64,000 nucleotides of DNA from Oceanimonas aquatica (GCF_030732065.1 NZ_JAVBHX010000003.1:1-64000), one strand, 5' to 3'; shown: positions 1-8,773, counted from the first letter of the stretch. The notes: generated from the letters alone by a model not told the origin. Program-made: numbers and translations.

Positions 1-1089
1 GGCAGGATCGGTATGCGCGGCAATCAGGCCGGGGCCGCTGGGCCAGCTGGCGTTGCGCAGTTGTTCCCGCAGTCGGGGCAATACCTCCTGCTTAAAGTGT
101 CGTTCGCTCATGTCGCGCCAGTAGCGGGGCGGGCGGTCCTGTGCCTTATCATAAGTAGCAGTTATCGGATCCTGCTGGCGGCAGGGCTCCAGCACGGGCA
201 AGTCCGGCAACGGCTGGCTGACGTCCATATAGCGTTGCAGGGTATCCCAGAAGGCGCGCAGGTTGTTTTGGTCCAATCCCAGGCTGTGTATCCGGTTGGC
301 CAGACACACCTTTTTATCTGTGTAACGGTGATAAAGCCAGAGCACATAATCGCGCTGGCCATGGGGCATGACCTGCACCTGCATCACCGGATCGAACTCG
401 TAAAAGGGGGCCACAAAAGGTTTGCGCCAGCGCTTGCCGGCCAGGTGCACCATGCCGGTACGGCGGTTAAACTGACTGCCGTCGTGTTGGTAAAAATAAG
501 CATGCAGAAATAATAATAAATCACAGCCTATCACCGCCAGGAAAAATAAAATACAACCGGTAATAAAAAAGGGATAGCCCTGCCAAAAGCCCCACAGGGT
601 TTGTTGTTGCCAGGCTAAAATGCCAGCATTAGAAAGAAAAGCAAATGATAAAAAGATTATATAGTACTGTGGCTTTTGGGTCATAACCAGCACAAGTGAT
701 GCAAATGCTGAAAATATAACGAGAAAACTTGAGAATATAATTTCATCTAGGTTGGATGTAAATTCTAGAGATATGAATATAGGAACTGAAAATGAACTCA
801 TTATTTTAGTGATAAATATAAGATGTGACCATCTGTTATTAATTTCAAAGTTCCAGCGCAACGTGTTGATGTGTCGGGTTGATTCTTTTTCTTCCTCGGT
901 AAGATCCCGTTCCATTTCAAAATCCAGCTCCAGCTCGGTTGCCGAGTCCAGATTTGTGTAGTTTCCCCAGAACAGAGGAATATTCAGAGCGCTGTAAAGG
1001 CGGTTTTGGTGCTCTGTTGATGCCGGCGGCAAGTCCGGCAGATTTGTGCTGTTAAAGGCTGAATACATTGTTTTATTAGTATTTTTCAT
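1..1089 (-). CDS. DUF6708-type membrane protein, 3' end cut by window edge
   Basis: I read this frame by hand: an ATG at 1089 opens 363 codons with no stop before the window ends, so the C terminus is missing. The protein has a polar N terminus (about 85 residues), several hydrophobic stretches between residues 88 and 196, then a soluble part beginning FNRRTGMVHL. That part aligns clearly with the neighbouring protein (1119-2162): shared EFDP, HRYT, QRYMDV/QRFMDV, QPLPD and R(Y/F)WRD. The FNR-x-TG signature is what I associate with the DUF6708 family. It starts 29 nt after the neighbour's stop, without a clear ribosome binding site, so translation may depend on the upstream gene. As the last gene behind a T6SS effector it is a candidate immunity protein or an accessory to one. 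That role is inferred from position only. Confidence 0.75.
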   Translation of the reverse strand, partial: MKNTNKTMYSAFNSTNLPDLPPASTEHQNRLYSALNIPLFWGNYTNLDSATELELDFEMERDLTEEEKESTRHINTLRWNFEINNRWSHLIFITKIMSSFSVPIFISLEFTSNLDEIIFSSFLVIFSAFASLVLVMTQKPQYYIIFLSFAFLSNAGILAWQQQTLWGFWQGYPFFITGCILFFLAVIGCDLLLFLHAYFYQHDGSQFNRRTGMVHLAGKRWRKPFVAPFYEFDPVMQVQVMPHGQRDYVLWLYHRYTDKKVCLANRIHSLGLDQNNLRAFWDTLQRYMDVSQPLPDLPVLEPCRQQDPITATYDKAQDRPPRYWRDMSERHFKQEVLPRLREQLRNASWPSGPGLIAAHTDPA

Positions 1090-1118
1090 GAGGCGTTTAA
1101 GTCATGGTTTTATCCCAG

Positions 1119-2162
1119 TCATACAGGGCCGGACTCACAGGTTGCTGTGTTGGCTTTACCTGTCTGATACTCTTCCATACTGATTCTGCCAAGCTGGGGC
1201 GTGAGCTGGCATTTCAGCTTGTTCCACTCAAAGGCTCGCTGGGCTTTGGCCCGCTTTGCGCCTTCATTATCGCTCCAGGCTTTAAGATCCAGATCGCGCC
1301 AGAAGCGGGGATGGCGGCCGGTGTTGCGGTCGTGCTCGGCGGTGAGCGGATCCAGATGCCGGAAAGGCTCCAGTCTGGGCATATCGGGCAGGGGCTGGGT
1401 GACGTCCATAAAGCGTTGCAGCATGTCCCACAGGGCAAAGATCTCGTGTTGCGTGGCACTCAGGCCGGTGAGGTTGATTTTGGTGAAGGTCTTGCCGGTG
1501 TAGCGGTGCACCAGCATCAGCCGGTAATAGACACCGCCGCTTTGCACCACGCTTTCAATGTAGGGATCAAACTCGATAAAGGGCGCTTCAAATTTCTCTT
1601 TGGCGGATACCGCCAGCCGCACCATGCCATCTGTCCGATTGAACTCACTGCACTTTTTCTCCAGTGCCCGATCCAGACCGGCTTCCACCTGTTTATGAAA
1701 TGGTTTGGAAAGTACTTCACAGACCTTGAAAAAACCATTGAATATTAATGGGAAGGAAACTATCGCTAATGCTAACCATATGAAAGAGAAAATGATGAGG
1801 ATGAAAACGACGAGGTCAGCAGGTAATTCATAGTTTTCTAAGAGTAAATTTGTTGAAAGGAGGGATAAGGCATTAAATGAAAGCCAAATAAGTCCAGGGA
1901 TGATAAATAACATCAGTTTTATCATACCGCCATCATTTAAAAATCGTATGCGCTGGTGATCCCACCACCAGTCCTTTTTATAGAACTCCTTGTCCTGGGT
2001 TTCGGCATATTGTACCGAGCTGGCATCTTCCTGCTGCATGGTGTTTGGATCCAGAGCGGCATAATCCCCAAAGCCCATCAGCGTTTGCATGGACCGATGG
2101 CGGCTTTTGGGAGCAGCGGGCAGCGGGGGAATGGCGTTGCCCTGATATTGCTGAATGGTCAT
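1119..2162 (-). CDS. DUF6708-type membrane protein, candidate T6SS immunity protein
   Basis: 347 residues. A polar N terminus is followed by two strong membrane segments (about 82-103 and 116-141) and a soluble C-terminal domain from about residue 174, with FNRTDGMVRL, EFDPYIE, HRYTGKTF, DVTQPLPDMP and RFWRDLDL. It is a paralogue of the incomplete gene on its 3' side, so the two are a tandem duplication. Its ATG overlaps the effector stop codon as ATGA (2159-2162), which suggests translational coupling and so production whenever the effector is made. An immunity gene directly behind its toxin is the usual T6SS layout. The DUF6708 assignment rests on my memory of the FNR motif, and no function is proved for the family here. 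Confidence 0.75.
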   Translation of the reverse strand: MTIQQYQGNAIPPLPAAPKSRHRSMQTLMGFGDYAALDPNTMQQEDASSVQYAETQDKEFYKKDWWWDHQRIRFLNDGGMIKLMLFIIPGLIWLSFNALSLLSTNLLLENYELPADLVVFILIIFSFIWLALAIVSFPLIFNGFFKVCEVLSKPFHKQVEAGLDRALEKKCSEFNRTDGMVRLAVSAKEKFEAPFIEFDPYIESVVQSGGVYYRLMLVHRYTGKTFTKINLTGLSATQHEIFALWDMLQRFMDVTQPLPDMPRLEPFRHLDPLTAEHDRNTGRHPRFWRDLDLKAWSDNEGAKRAKAQRAFEWNKLKCQLTPQLGRISMEEYQTGKANTATCESGPV

Positions 2163-5100
2163 ACGTCAATTTCCTTGATAAACCAGAAAGGTGCCTGCTC
2201 GTTAGGCGCAGGGTGATAGGTTCGCGTTTTTTTGGCCGGTGCCGATGCGTGTTTATCCGGATTGTAAGGCAGATCCTTTTTGTTCAGAGGCTGAGGGAAT
2301 ACATGCTCACCCAGTTCGGATTTTATACGAGCCTGAATACATACCCTTAGCCTGAGATGATAGGTCTCCCGGTAATACGCAGTGGTGTGCGTTCCGCCTT
2401 TTAGCTGCTTGCCCACCACAAAGCGAATGGCATTGTCTTCCGGTAAAAAGCCCGAGCTTTTGAGGTTAACCAAAGGTGTTTGCTCGCTAAGAAAGCTTGC
2501 CCGGGTGCCCGAGGCTTCCAGGGTGCTGTATTTCAGCTCCTGGGCGGTGATGGTGAGACCATTGGATTTCCAGCTGGGGAACTGACTGATGAGCGGTGAG
2601 CTCAGGGTGATCATCATATCGTCGGGTTGATGATTGGCATTCTGCAACCAGGCCTGGAGTTTGTCGTTATTCGCCGGCGCTTCGGCTACACGGCAGGCAT
2701 TAATGGTAAAAGGTGACATCAGACTAAGCAGTTGGGGGTAGTAGTCATTGTCTGTATTCGGTACTTCGCTTGCATCTGGCGATATGCCCAGTGGCCCCAG
2801 TTTAAGATGCTTTTCAAGAGGACCATCTGTTGCAAATGCAGCCCATACCCCTCCGCCCAGGATAAGCCCCATGCCCAGTACGGCCCAGCCCCAGCCGGGA
2901 ATGGCCAGGCAGGTGGCCAGCAGCGGAGAACTTAAAAACACCACGCCGCCGGCCAGGGCTACAGAGTGAGCAAAGGCAGCGTCGTAGTCGGCATTATCAA
3001 GGCTGTTAACTACTTCATAGGCGCTGATACCTACGCCAATACTACCTGCAGCGAAGTTAACTAGAGCTGCGGTTTTTACCAGAGTATTGCCGCCTACCGC
3101 AGCCAGCCGTTTGCCAATCAGCGGCGTTCTCTCTACTGTGAATAAGGGCCTCTGAATTCCATATTTAATAAACTTGTGGTCGTTGCCAAGTATGACTTCT
3201 GTCAGCTTCATTGATGCAGCCATAGAATCTATAGCTGCATTTATTAACTTGATTCCTTGTAGTGCGTATGATTTATCATTGCTCCACTTTTCCTTGAATG
3301 ATTTTATTTCACTATTTAAGTTATAAACTGCAAATCCCAAAAATACCTTGCTAATCCCTTCACTGTTTATGCGGATATTAATATTGTTAGCCAGATCGAT
3401 TTTGGTTGCCGTTAACTTTTTTGCCATCTTATGGTCGGGCGGAATGACAAATACACTGTGAGAGCCGGATGTTTTAATAACGGGGCCGGCGTCTGCCTGA
3501 TGCATGGTGGTGGGGCTGCTCGATGCGGCTGTCTTGGTGGTGCCGTTGTGCTCTTCCAGTATGTCGCCTACAAGGAAGTCAGTTTTTTTTGTTAAATGAT
3601 TGCTTGCCAGCTCCGCATCGGTCATACCGTAGCGCAGGCCATCACCGTGAACGCCAATAATGGAATATTGTTGCAGGCTGACCCTGTCTCTGGCCAGCAG
3701 GCGCAAGCCGGAAAATTCCTGATAGACGTGTTTTAAACTGGCACCAAGGCATGAGAACAGGCGATGTAGTTCAACCCGGGTAATCATTCCTTCTTTTTCC
3801 AGTGACTGAACGCTGGCCAAAATGGCACCACTCCAGCCCTCAATGGCTGCTTTTATCAGGCTGCTTACCTTGCCGGTTTTCTGTACAGAATCATCGCCAC
3901 CCTGACTTACTGACTCCTGTTTGGCGAGCAGTGCCAGCCCCTCCATTTGCAGGGCCGCCAGTGCTTTTTCATCGAGGCTGGCGCCGCTTTCTACCAGCGA
4001 GCGAATAAAATTAGGCCTAAACCGGCCACTGCCATCGTTTGGCTCTATTTCACCTTTTGGTGGCAGATCCTGTTGCATAAGTTCTTCGGCGTCTTCAGGA
4101 GACCAGAACGCCATCAAGGCGGCGTTTTTGAAAATACCGGTGAGGATGGCCCCAGTACCCAGATTGTCATCAAAACCATGCTTGCGGACCGTCTCGGGAA
4201 CCTGCTTCAGGGTATGAAGCAAGGCCCCTGCAAGGGAAAAGGATTCGATAACGCCCAGATGGTGGTGGCTGGCGTAATCGCGCAAAGTTGCTTCAAACGC
4301 ACCGCTGTCCAGCAAGGATCTCAGCTTGTTGATCTGTATTTTAATGTGATCCAGGGTCTGGCGGCGTTCCTCGTTCTCCAGTACGTCATCGAGTTTTTTT
4401 CTGTCCAGCGCCTGCCTTAACTGCATAAGCATTTCCTGATGCTCACTTTCTTTGGCTACGGAGCGATCAAACAGGCTTTGGCGCAGAAGCATGGCGGAAT
4501 GAGCCAGGGGCTTGTAAGAAAGGGAAGTTTCTATGGCATCGAGATAATGAAAACTCAGCCTGATTTGCGTTAGCGTATGGCGTAACACAAACAAAGGATC
4601 AGCTATTTTGACCGCTGCCACGCCGGTTTGGGTTTTAAGTGTTGCCAGGGTATCGGTACCGGCTTCAACCTGATGTTCCAGCATTTGGGTCAGTGAAACC
4701 AGCTCTTCCTGATTTGCTTCCTGAGCCCCATCTATAGATTTGGCGTTGGCGGCATTATCGGCAATAAATTGCCACTTGCTGCGGAGCTTTCCGCATAATG
4801 AGCTTGCTGCCGGGCTAGTGTAATCAAGAGTGAATTGCTCTGACGGATTTTCCAGCATCAGCTCGGCTGCCGGCTCACGGGCACGCAGTTCAGGCAGGGT
4901 TGATACTTTTTGAGCCGGGAAACCGGTGTCAAAACGCAGTTCGTCGCTATAAACCACGGCACTGGCATGGCCAACAGACTGAACGCGTTGTTCCAGCTTG
5001 GCCGGGTTCAGCTCCAGCCAGGTAATATATGCCCAGCTCCAGGCTATTTCACTGAACCCGACTCGCACATCATGCATAACACCGTGGCCCTGCAGCATGA

Positions 5101-5539
5101 CAGGTACCAAAATATCCTTGAGCCAGACGCCCGATGAGGGTCTGTCATTTTGCTCATCGGCCCTGCACTGACGATAATGGTCAAGGTCTACGTCGCTCAT
5201 GCGGCCATGTTCATCAACCTCCAGCTCACGCCACAAACGGCCATGAAAGAATACATAAAGGTATCCTTTGCGCAGTATGCCGATGCCAGCTGAGCCATAT
5301 TGTTCATTCGGTGGCATCTCGGCCAGCGGACGAAGACGCAGCAGCGTATTCAGCTGATAATCGTCATACTGCTCATCGGTGATCTGTGCATGCTCAAGCA
5401 GGGTGATTTTAATCTCACCGCCTTCCCGTTTGGGAATGGTGAGAGCCAGTTCGCCCCCTTCATGGTTTTCATATTCAACCCGTCTGCGCTTGCCGTGTTC
5501 AATACTTTCATCATTGAGTTGTTTAAGGTCGGTAATCAT
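2159..5539 (-). CDS. VasX-like T6SS effector with C-terminal membrane segments
   Basis: 1126 residues. The N-terminal third contains LRKGYLYVF, LWRELEVDE and a WSWAYITW stretch, resembling the early domain of VasX and BTH_I2691-type effectors. A long helical middle follows. Three hydrophobic segments lie at about 825-843, 858-880 and 884-902, then a tail of about 220 residues. Family members are pore-forming toxins aimed at bacterial inner membranes; that role here is inferred from architecture. The start overlaps the vgrG1 stop as ATGA, and the next gene is coupled the same way, so vgrG1-effector-DUF6708 reads as one unit. No DUF4123 adaptor is encoded beside it, unlike the second effector locus. 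The segment coding residues about 690-760 (roughly 3260-3480) looks more A+T rich than its flanks. A membrane-active effector is likely; the exact family is less sure. Confidence 0.75.
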   Translation of the reverse strand: MITDLKQLNDESIEHGKRRRVEYENHEGGELALTIPKREGGEIKITLLEHAQITDEQYDDYQLNTLLRLRPLAEMPPNEQYGSAGIGILRKGYLYVFFHGRLWRELEVDEHGRMSDVDLDHYRQCRADEQNDRPSSGVWLKDILVPVMLQGHGVMHDVRVGFSEIAWSWAYITWLELNPAKLEQRVQSVGHASAVVYSDELRFDTGFPAQKVSTLPELRAREPAAELMLENPSEQFTLDYTSPAASSLCGKLRSKWQFIADNAANAKSIDGAQEANQEELVSLTQMLEHQVEAGTDTLATLKTQTGVAAVKIADPLFVLRHTLTQIRLSFHYLDAIETSLSYKPLAHSAMLLRQSLFDRSVAKESEHQEMLMQLRQALDRKKLDDVLENEERRQTLDHIKIQINKLRSLLDSGAFEATLRDYASHHHLGVIESFSLAGALLHTLKQVPETVRKHGFDDNLGTGAILTGIFKNAALMAFWSPEDAEELMQQDLPPKGEIEPNDGSGRFRPNFIRSLVESGASLDEKALAALQMEGLALLAKQESVSQGGDDSVQKTGKVSSLIKAAIEGWSGAILASVQSLEKEGMITRVELHRLFSCLGASLKHVYQEFSGLRLLARDRVSLQQYSIIGVHGDGLRYGMTDAELASNHLTKKTDFLVGDILEEHNGTTKTAASSSPTTMHQADAGPVIKTSGSHSVFVIPPDHKMAKKLTATKIDLANNINIRINSEGISKVFLGFAVYNLNSEIKSFKEKWSNDKSYALQGIKLINAAIDSMAASMKLTEVILGNDHKFIKYGIQRPLFTVERTPLIGKRLAAVGGNTLVKTAALVNFAAGSIGVGISAYEVVNSLDNADYDAAFAHSVALAGGVVFLSSPLLATCLAIPGWGWAVLGMGLILGGGVWAAFATDGPLEKHLKLGPLGISPDASEVPNTDNDYYPQLLSLMSPFTINACRVAEAPANNDKLQAWLQNANHQPDDMMITLSSPLISQFPSWKSNGLTITAQELKYSTLEASGTRASFLSEQTPLVNLKSSGFLPEDNAIRFVVGKQLKGGTHTTAYYRETYHLRLRVCIQARIKSELGEHVFPQPLNKKDLPYNPDKHASAPAKKTRTYHPAPNEQAPFWFIKEIDV

Positions 5540-7632
5540 GATGTTTTCCCTTTAAGCAAGCGCACCTGTGCAGCAGGCTCCCCACCGCCCAGAACATCCA
5601 CGATAATTTCTGTTTTTCTGGTGGCATGCCCAGTGGAGGTTGCCGGTGCAAAGGCAGATGCTCCGACGGGAACCTTCCCTGGTTTTATATTTTCGGTTGG
5701 AAGTGGTTTCTGGGGGGGGAGCGCAGCCGCTCCTGTTCCCTTACCCGGGCTGCCACCGGAATTCATCTTGATATTCGGGCCGAGCAGGGTAATGCCGGAC
5801 GGATCCAGTTTTATCATGCTGCCGCCGGCCTTGAGAGTGAGCTCGGCACCGGCGTCCAGCACTACCTTGTGGCCGGAGGAGAGGTGTATTTCTTTGCCGG
5901 CTTTCAGCAGCTCCTGGCTGCCCAGCTCGGTGTGGCGGCTGCCGCCCACCTGCTCGTGGCGGTCGCCGTCGGTGCGGCTGTGGTGAGTGCCGTTCACCGT
6001 GTGGTGGTGGTCGCCCCGCGTGCGGCCGTAGTGGTGGCCGTGAGTGTCGGTGTGCCGGTCGTTGAGCACCTCGGTCTTTTTGTTGTGGTCAATGAGCTGG
6101 TCGTAGTCGTTGGCGGCATGCAGGTAAATCTGCTCCTGGCCGGCCTTGTCTTCAAAGCGCAGCTCGTTGGCGTTGTTGCTGCCGGGGCTGGAGGCGGTTT
6201 TAAAGGTGGAGCGGGTTTTGTGCTCGGGCAGCGCATAGGGCACCCGGTTGGCCCCGTTATACAAACAGCCGGTAATAATGGGCCGGTCCGGGTCACCGTT
6301 AATAAAGCTCACCAGCACTTCCATGCCCACTCTGGGCAGCATGAACTGGCCGTAGCCGTTGCCGGCCCAGCCCTGACTTACCCTGAGCCAGGTGCTGGTG
6401 TTTTCATCGCCCCGGCCTTCGCGGTCCCAGTAAAACTGCACTTTTACCCGGCCGTATTCATCACAGTAAATCTCTTCGCCTTTCGGGCCGGTGACCATGG
6501 CGCTTTGCTGGCCGGGCACCCGGGGTTTGGGTGGGCACGGGGGCCGATATACACTGGCCTCGGGCAGGGCAGTAAATTCACAGTGAAATTCACTCCGGCC
6601 GTCGGTCAGCTCGCCCAGCACCTGGGGTTGTTTGCCGTGGTAGCTGAGCTCGGTCATCAGCCACAGCTGGTTGTGCTCGGGGTTGGGGTGGTCTTCCAGG
6701 GGCTGGTAGTGGCCGGCCATCAGCTGCGGGCTGTCGCTCTCGCCGGTCACTGTCATCTGGTCATGGCGGTGACGGGCCAGGCTCAGGTCGGTGAGTTGCT
6801 GGCCCCGGGTCTGGCTGAGAAAGGTGCCGGGCCAGCGGTAGTCTTCCAGCGGTTGCTCGTCGGCGTGCTCGGGCCCGGGCAGGTGCTGGCTGTGGGGCTG
6901 CAGTGGCAGCGCCGGGCGGGTGAAGTCGTAGTCCCGCAGGCTCACCTTGCCGGTACGTACCCCGGGGCCGGCGGTGAAGCGGGTAATGGCATGGGTGTCG
7001 TGAGCCATGCCGGTGCCGGCCTTGAACGGCAACGCCGGCAGCAGGTCCAGGCCTTCGGGGCCGTCGGCCAGCACCAGCAGGGTGTCTTCGGCTTTGTGCA
7101 CAAAGTGGTAGTGAATGCCTTCCTCGCCCAGCAGGCGCTCAATAAAGGCCAGCTCGGTTTCGTTATATTGCACGCAGTAGTCACGGGAGGCGTAGTCGCG
7201 GTTCAGCCGCCACTCCCGGGTGTCGGCACTGAGGCCGGCCTCGGAGAGCAGGCGCTCCACCAGCTCGGGCACGGTCTGGTCCTGAAAGATGCGCACGCCC
7301 CGGCGCAGGTCAAGCAGCGCCAGCGGCGGTACCAGGGTGAGCCGGTAGCGCACATGGCGGGGGCTGCGGTCCAGCTCGGTGAGGTCAAACACCAGGCCAT
7401 GCACATGGCGCTGGGTGCCTTTGGGGCTGTGCAACGCCAGGGTGGCGGGTTGTTGCAGCAGGGTGCCCAGGGGCGGCAGCGGCGAACTGCACACCAGGGT
7501 GACCGAGAGCGAAAAACAGCGGCTGAGGGCGTCATCGCCCTGCCACTCGTAAACGGACTGCGCCCCCAGCTCCCCCAGGTGCAGCCAGGCCTGGTGCGCG
7601 TTGGCACCGGGCGTTTGCCAGCTTGTGTTCAT
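5536..7632 (-). CDS. vgrG: VgrG1 (TssI) spike protein
   Basis: 698 residues. VgrG trimers form the spike at the tip of the Hcp tube and carry effectors. Seen here: the gp27-like N-terminal half with EGIHYHFVH; the gp5 OB-fold region with DEYGRVKVQFYWDR, GWAGNGYGQFMLPRVGMEVLVSF and GDPDRPIITG; then the repetitive beta-helix with an unusual His-rich stretch at about 527-567. Residues 1-632 match VgrG2 without gaps (about 91% identical by hand count). The last 66 residues differ completely and end in a predicted globular piece (KTEIIVDVLGGGEP) that may be the docking site for the adjacent effector. The stop overlaps the effector start. The leader (7633-7694) is also shared with vgrG2. Confidence 0.97.
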   Translation of the reverse strand: MNTSWQTPGANAHQAWLHLGELGAQSVYEWQGDDALSRCFSLSVTLVCSSPLPPLGTLLQQPATLALHSPKGTQRHVHGLVFDLTELDRSPRHVRYRLTLVPPLALLDLRRGVRIFQDQTVPELVERLLSEAGLSADTREWRLNRDYASRDYCVQYNETELAFIERLLGEEGIHYHFVHKAEDTLLVLADGPEGLDLLPALPFKAGTGMAHDTHAITRFTAGPGVRTGKVSLRDYDFTRPALPLQPHSQHLPGPEHADEQPLEDYRWPGTFLSQTRGQQLTDLSLARHRHDQMTVTGESDSPQLMAGHYQPLEDHPNPEHNQLWLMTELSYHGKQPQVLGELTDGRSEFHCEFTALPEASVYRPPCPPKPRVPGQQSAMVTGPKGEEIYCDEYGRVKVQFYWDREGRGDENTSTWLRVSQGWAGNGYGQFMLPRVGMEVLVSFINGDPDRPIITGCLYNGANRVPYALPEHKTRSTFKTASSPGSNNANELRFEDKAGQEQIYLHAANDYDQLIDHNKKTEVLNDRHTDTHGHHYGRTRGDHHHTVNGTHHSRTDGDRHEQVGGSRHTELGSQELLKAGKEIHLSSGHKVVLDAGAELTLKAGGSMIKLDPSGITLLGPNIKMNSGGSPGKGTGAAALPPQKPLPTENIKPGKVPVGASAFAPATSTGHATRKTEIIVDVLGGGEPAAQVRLLKGKTS

Positions 7633-7694
7633 GAATATCGTGCTCGTTGTTTTTTGTTATGGGCGATGGCTCGCCAAGGGACATTCTACATGGC
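5737..7694 (-). repeat. Left arm of the vgrG inverted repeat (about 1.96 kb)
   Basis: Covers codons 1-632 of vgrG1 plus 62 bp of its upstream leader. The same stretch is present in opposite orientation at 29751-31708. Protein identity is about 91% by hand count, and the leader is nearly identical from GCCATGTAGAATG through the start codon. Homology stops at the same codon in both genes, after GSPGKG. Confidence 0.85.
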
Positions 7695-7765
7695 AGGGAA
7701 AAAGAGTGGTCTCACATGAGGCGCGTGCGGGGCAGGGCGCGTCAGAGGCTGACGCCAAACCCGGG

Positions 7766-8050
7766 TCAGCCCGCGGCATTGGTGTCGCCCTGCACCGGCA
7801 CCAGCACATGGCTGCCGGGCGGGCAGCCGCAGGCCACCTGATCACCGGCCAGGGCCACGAGGCCACCGGGCAGCTGCACGGTGCGCGGTGCCACGGGCAC
7901 AATGGGGCCCTGGCCCTTTTGGCATTTGGGGCAGCTGGCCAGCATGCCCACCCGTGCCACCGGCTTGCCGCCGTGCATCACGGTCTGGTCTCCTTCGAGC
8001 ACGCTACCGCCCTGGGATGTCGCATCTCCCAATCGCGCAATCTTCGCCAT
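7766..8050 (-). CDS. PAAR-domain spike tip protein
   Basis: 94 residues, a stand-alone PAAR protein without an effector domain. PAAR proteins fold as a small cone that sharpens the VgrG tip and binds a metal ion. Seen: MAKIARLGDATSQGG at the N terminus, VARVGMLASCPKC, then a Gly/Pro-rich end with VACGCPPGS. It lies between hcp and vgrG1 on the same strand, 121 bp after hcp and 133 bp before vgrG1, and would be read from the hcp promoter. The gap to vgrG1 (7633-7765) holds only the leader conserved between the two vgrG genes. Confidence 0.92.
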   Translation of the reverse strand: MAKIARLGDATSQGGSVLEGDQTVMHGGKPVARVGMLASCPKCQKGQGPIVPVAPRTVQLPGGLVALAGDQVACGCPPGSHVLVPVQGDTNAAG

Positions 8051-8145
8051 GTTTTGCTGTCCTCCCGGCTGTAAAACACAAAAGGTTTAAGGCTGCTCAT
8101 GGGCCGGAATAACGGCATAAGCAGGCGTAAACCTTCGGTAATATA

Positions 8146-8163
8146 CCCGGGCCAATGCCCGGG
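8146..8163 (-). terminator. Strong hairpin after hcp, possible attenuator
   Basis: CCCGGGC-CAAT-GCCCGGG is a perfect 7-bp G+C stem just past the hcp stop codon. There is no T run on the minus strand, so it is not a classical intrinsic terminator. It could protect the hcp transcript end or reduce read-through into the PAAR gene, giving the Hcp excess that tube assembly needs. Confidence 0.45.
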
Positions 8164-8171
8164 CACTGGCA

Positions 8172-8690
8172 TCAGGCAGACACGGGCGAACGCCAGTCGT
8201 CGGAGCCGGAGGTGCCGGACACTTCATGGGTCCAGCTGATGGCACGATAGGTCATGTACACGTCTTCCAGGTGGGTAAAGTGGGCCTGGGACGGATCCTG
8301 ACAGTTGGGCATTTGCGCCTGCACGTCGACGATGATGGCGTCGGTCAGCTCGGTGGTGAAATAGTGCTCCTGGCTGCCGGTGGCGGAGGTGCGGTACCAC
8401 TTGATGGTCACGGTGGGCAGGCGCTCACCGGCGGTCAGGGCGTTGTAGATAAGCGGTGACGCCTTGTCGAACACCTTGGTGATTTTCACCGGCTTGTGCA
8501 CGCGCTGGCCGGTGGGCTGGCCGGACTGCACGTCGCGGGGCAGTACCACCTGGTGCTCAAAGCCCTGCACCAGCACTTCGTCTTCGTGGCCTTCCTGGTA
8601 GATGTTGCCCACGGAGTCTTCGGTAAAGGTACCGGCGGTGATCAGGCCCTGTTTTTCACCTTCGATGGTCATATAAGCCGGAGTTGGCAT
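8172..8690 (-). CDS. hcp: Hcp (TssD) tube protein
   Basis: 172 residues, the normal Hcp length. Hexamers stack into the inner tube that is fired with the VgrG spike. Seen: MPTPAYMTIEGEKQG, the Hcp-typical ITKVFDKASPLIYNAL, and a C-terminal half with HYFTTELTDAIIVDV and HLEDVYMTYRAISW. There is no C-terminal effector extension. It is the first gene of the hcp-PAAR-vgrG1-effector unit and is preceded by a sigma-54 promoter (8757-8773) and an A+T-rich leader. An AGGA stretch is placed for ribosome binding before the ATG. Confidence 0.97.
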   Translation of the reverse strand: MPTPAYMTIEGEKQGLITAGTFTEDSVGNIYQEGHEDEVLVQGFEHQVVLPRDVQSGQPTGQRVHKPVKITKVFDKASPLIYNALTAGERLPTVTIKWYRTSATGSQEHYFTTELTDAIIVDVQAQMPNCQDPSQAHFTHLEDVYMTYRAISWTHEVSGTSGSDDWRSPVSA

Positions 8691-8756
8691 TGTGTTTATC
8701 CTCGTGTTTGTGTTGGTAAAAATGATAAGTCCGGACGTATCCGGTACTCATTTATA

Positions 8757-8773
8757 TACAAGGTCTGTGCCAG
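8757..8773 (-). promoter_or_regulatory. Sigma-54 (RpoN) promoter of hcp
   Basis: On the minus strand the site reads CTGGCACAGACCTTGTA. It has the TGGCAC -24 element and a TTG(T)A -12 element with the required 10 bases between the GG and the G of -12. Only the C of the -12 GC is changed (to T). Transcription would begin near 8746, leaving a leader of about 56 nt before the hcp ATG. VasH, a sigma-54 activator, is encoded 9.4 kb away in the same cluster. No activator-binding repeat is obvious in the remaining bases up to ppkA. Confidence 0.8.

Noticed and set aside
5626..7719. 697-codon open frame antisense to vgrG1 (and a partial counterpart opposite vgrG2)
   Set aside because: It is the mirror of a high-G+C coding sequence. 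The product is a low-complexity Val/Ala/Gly/His string without a family or ribosome site, and vgrG explains the sequence fully.
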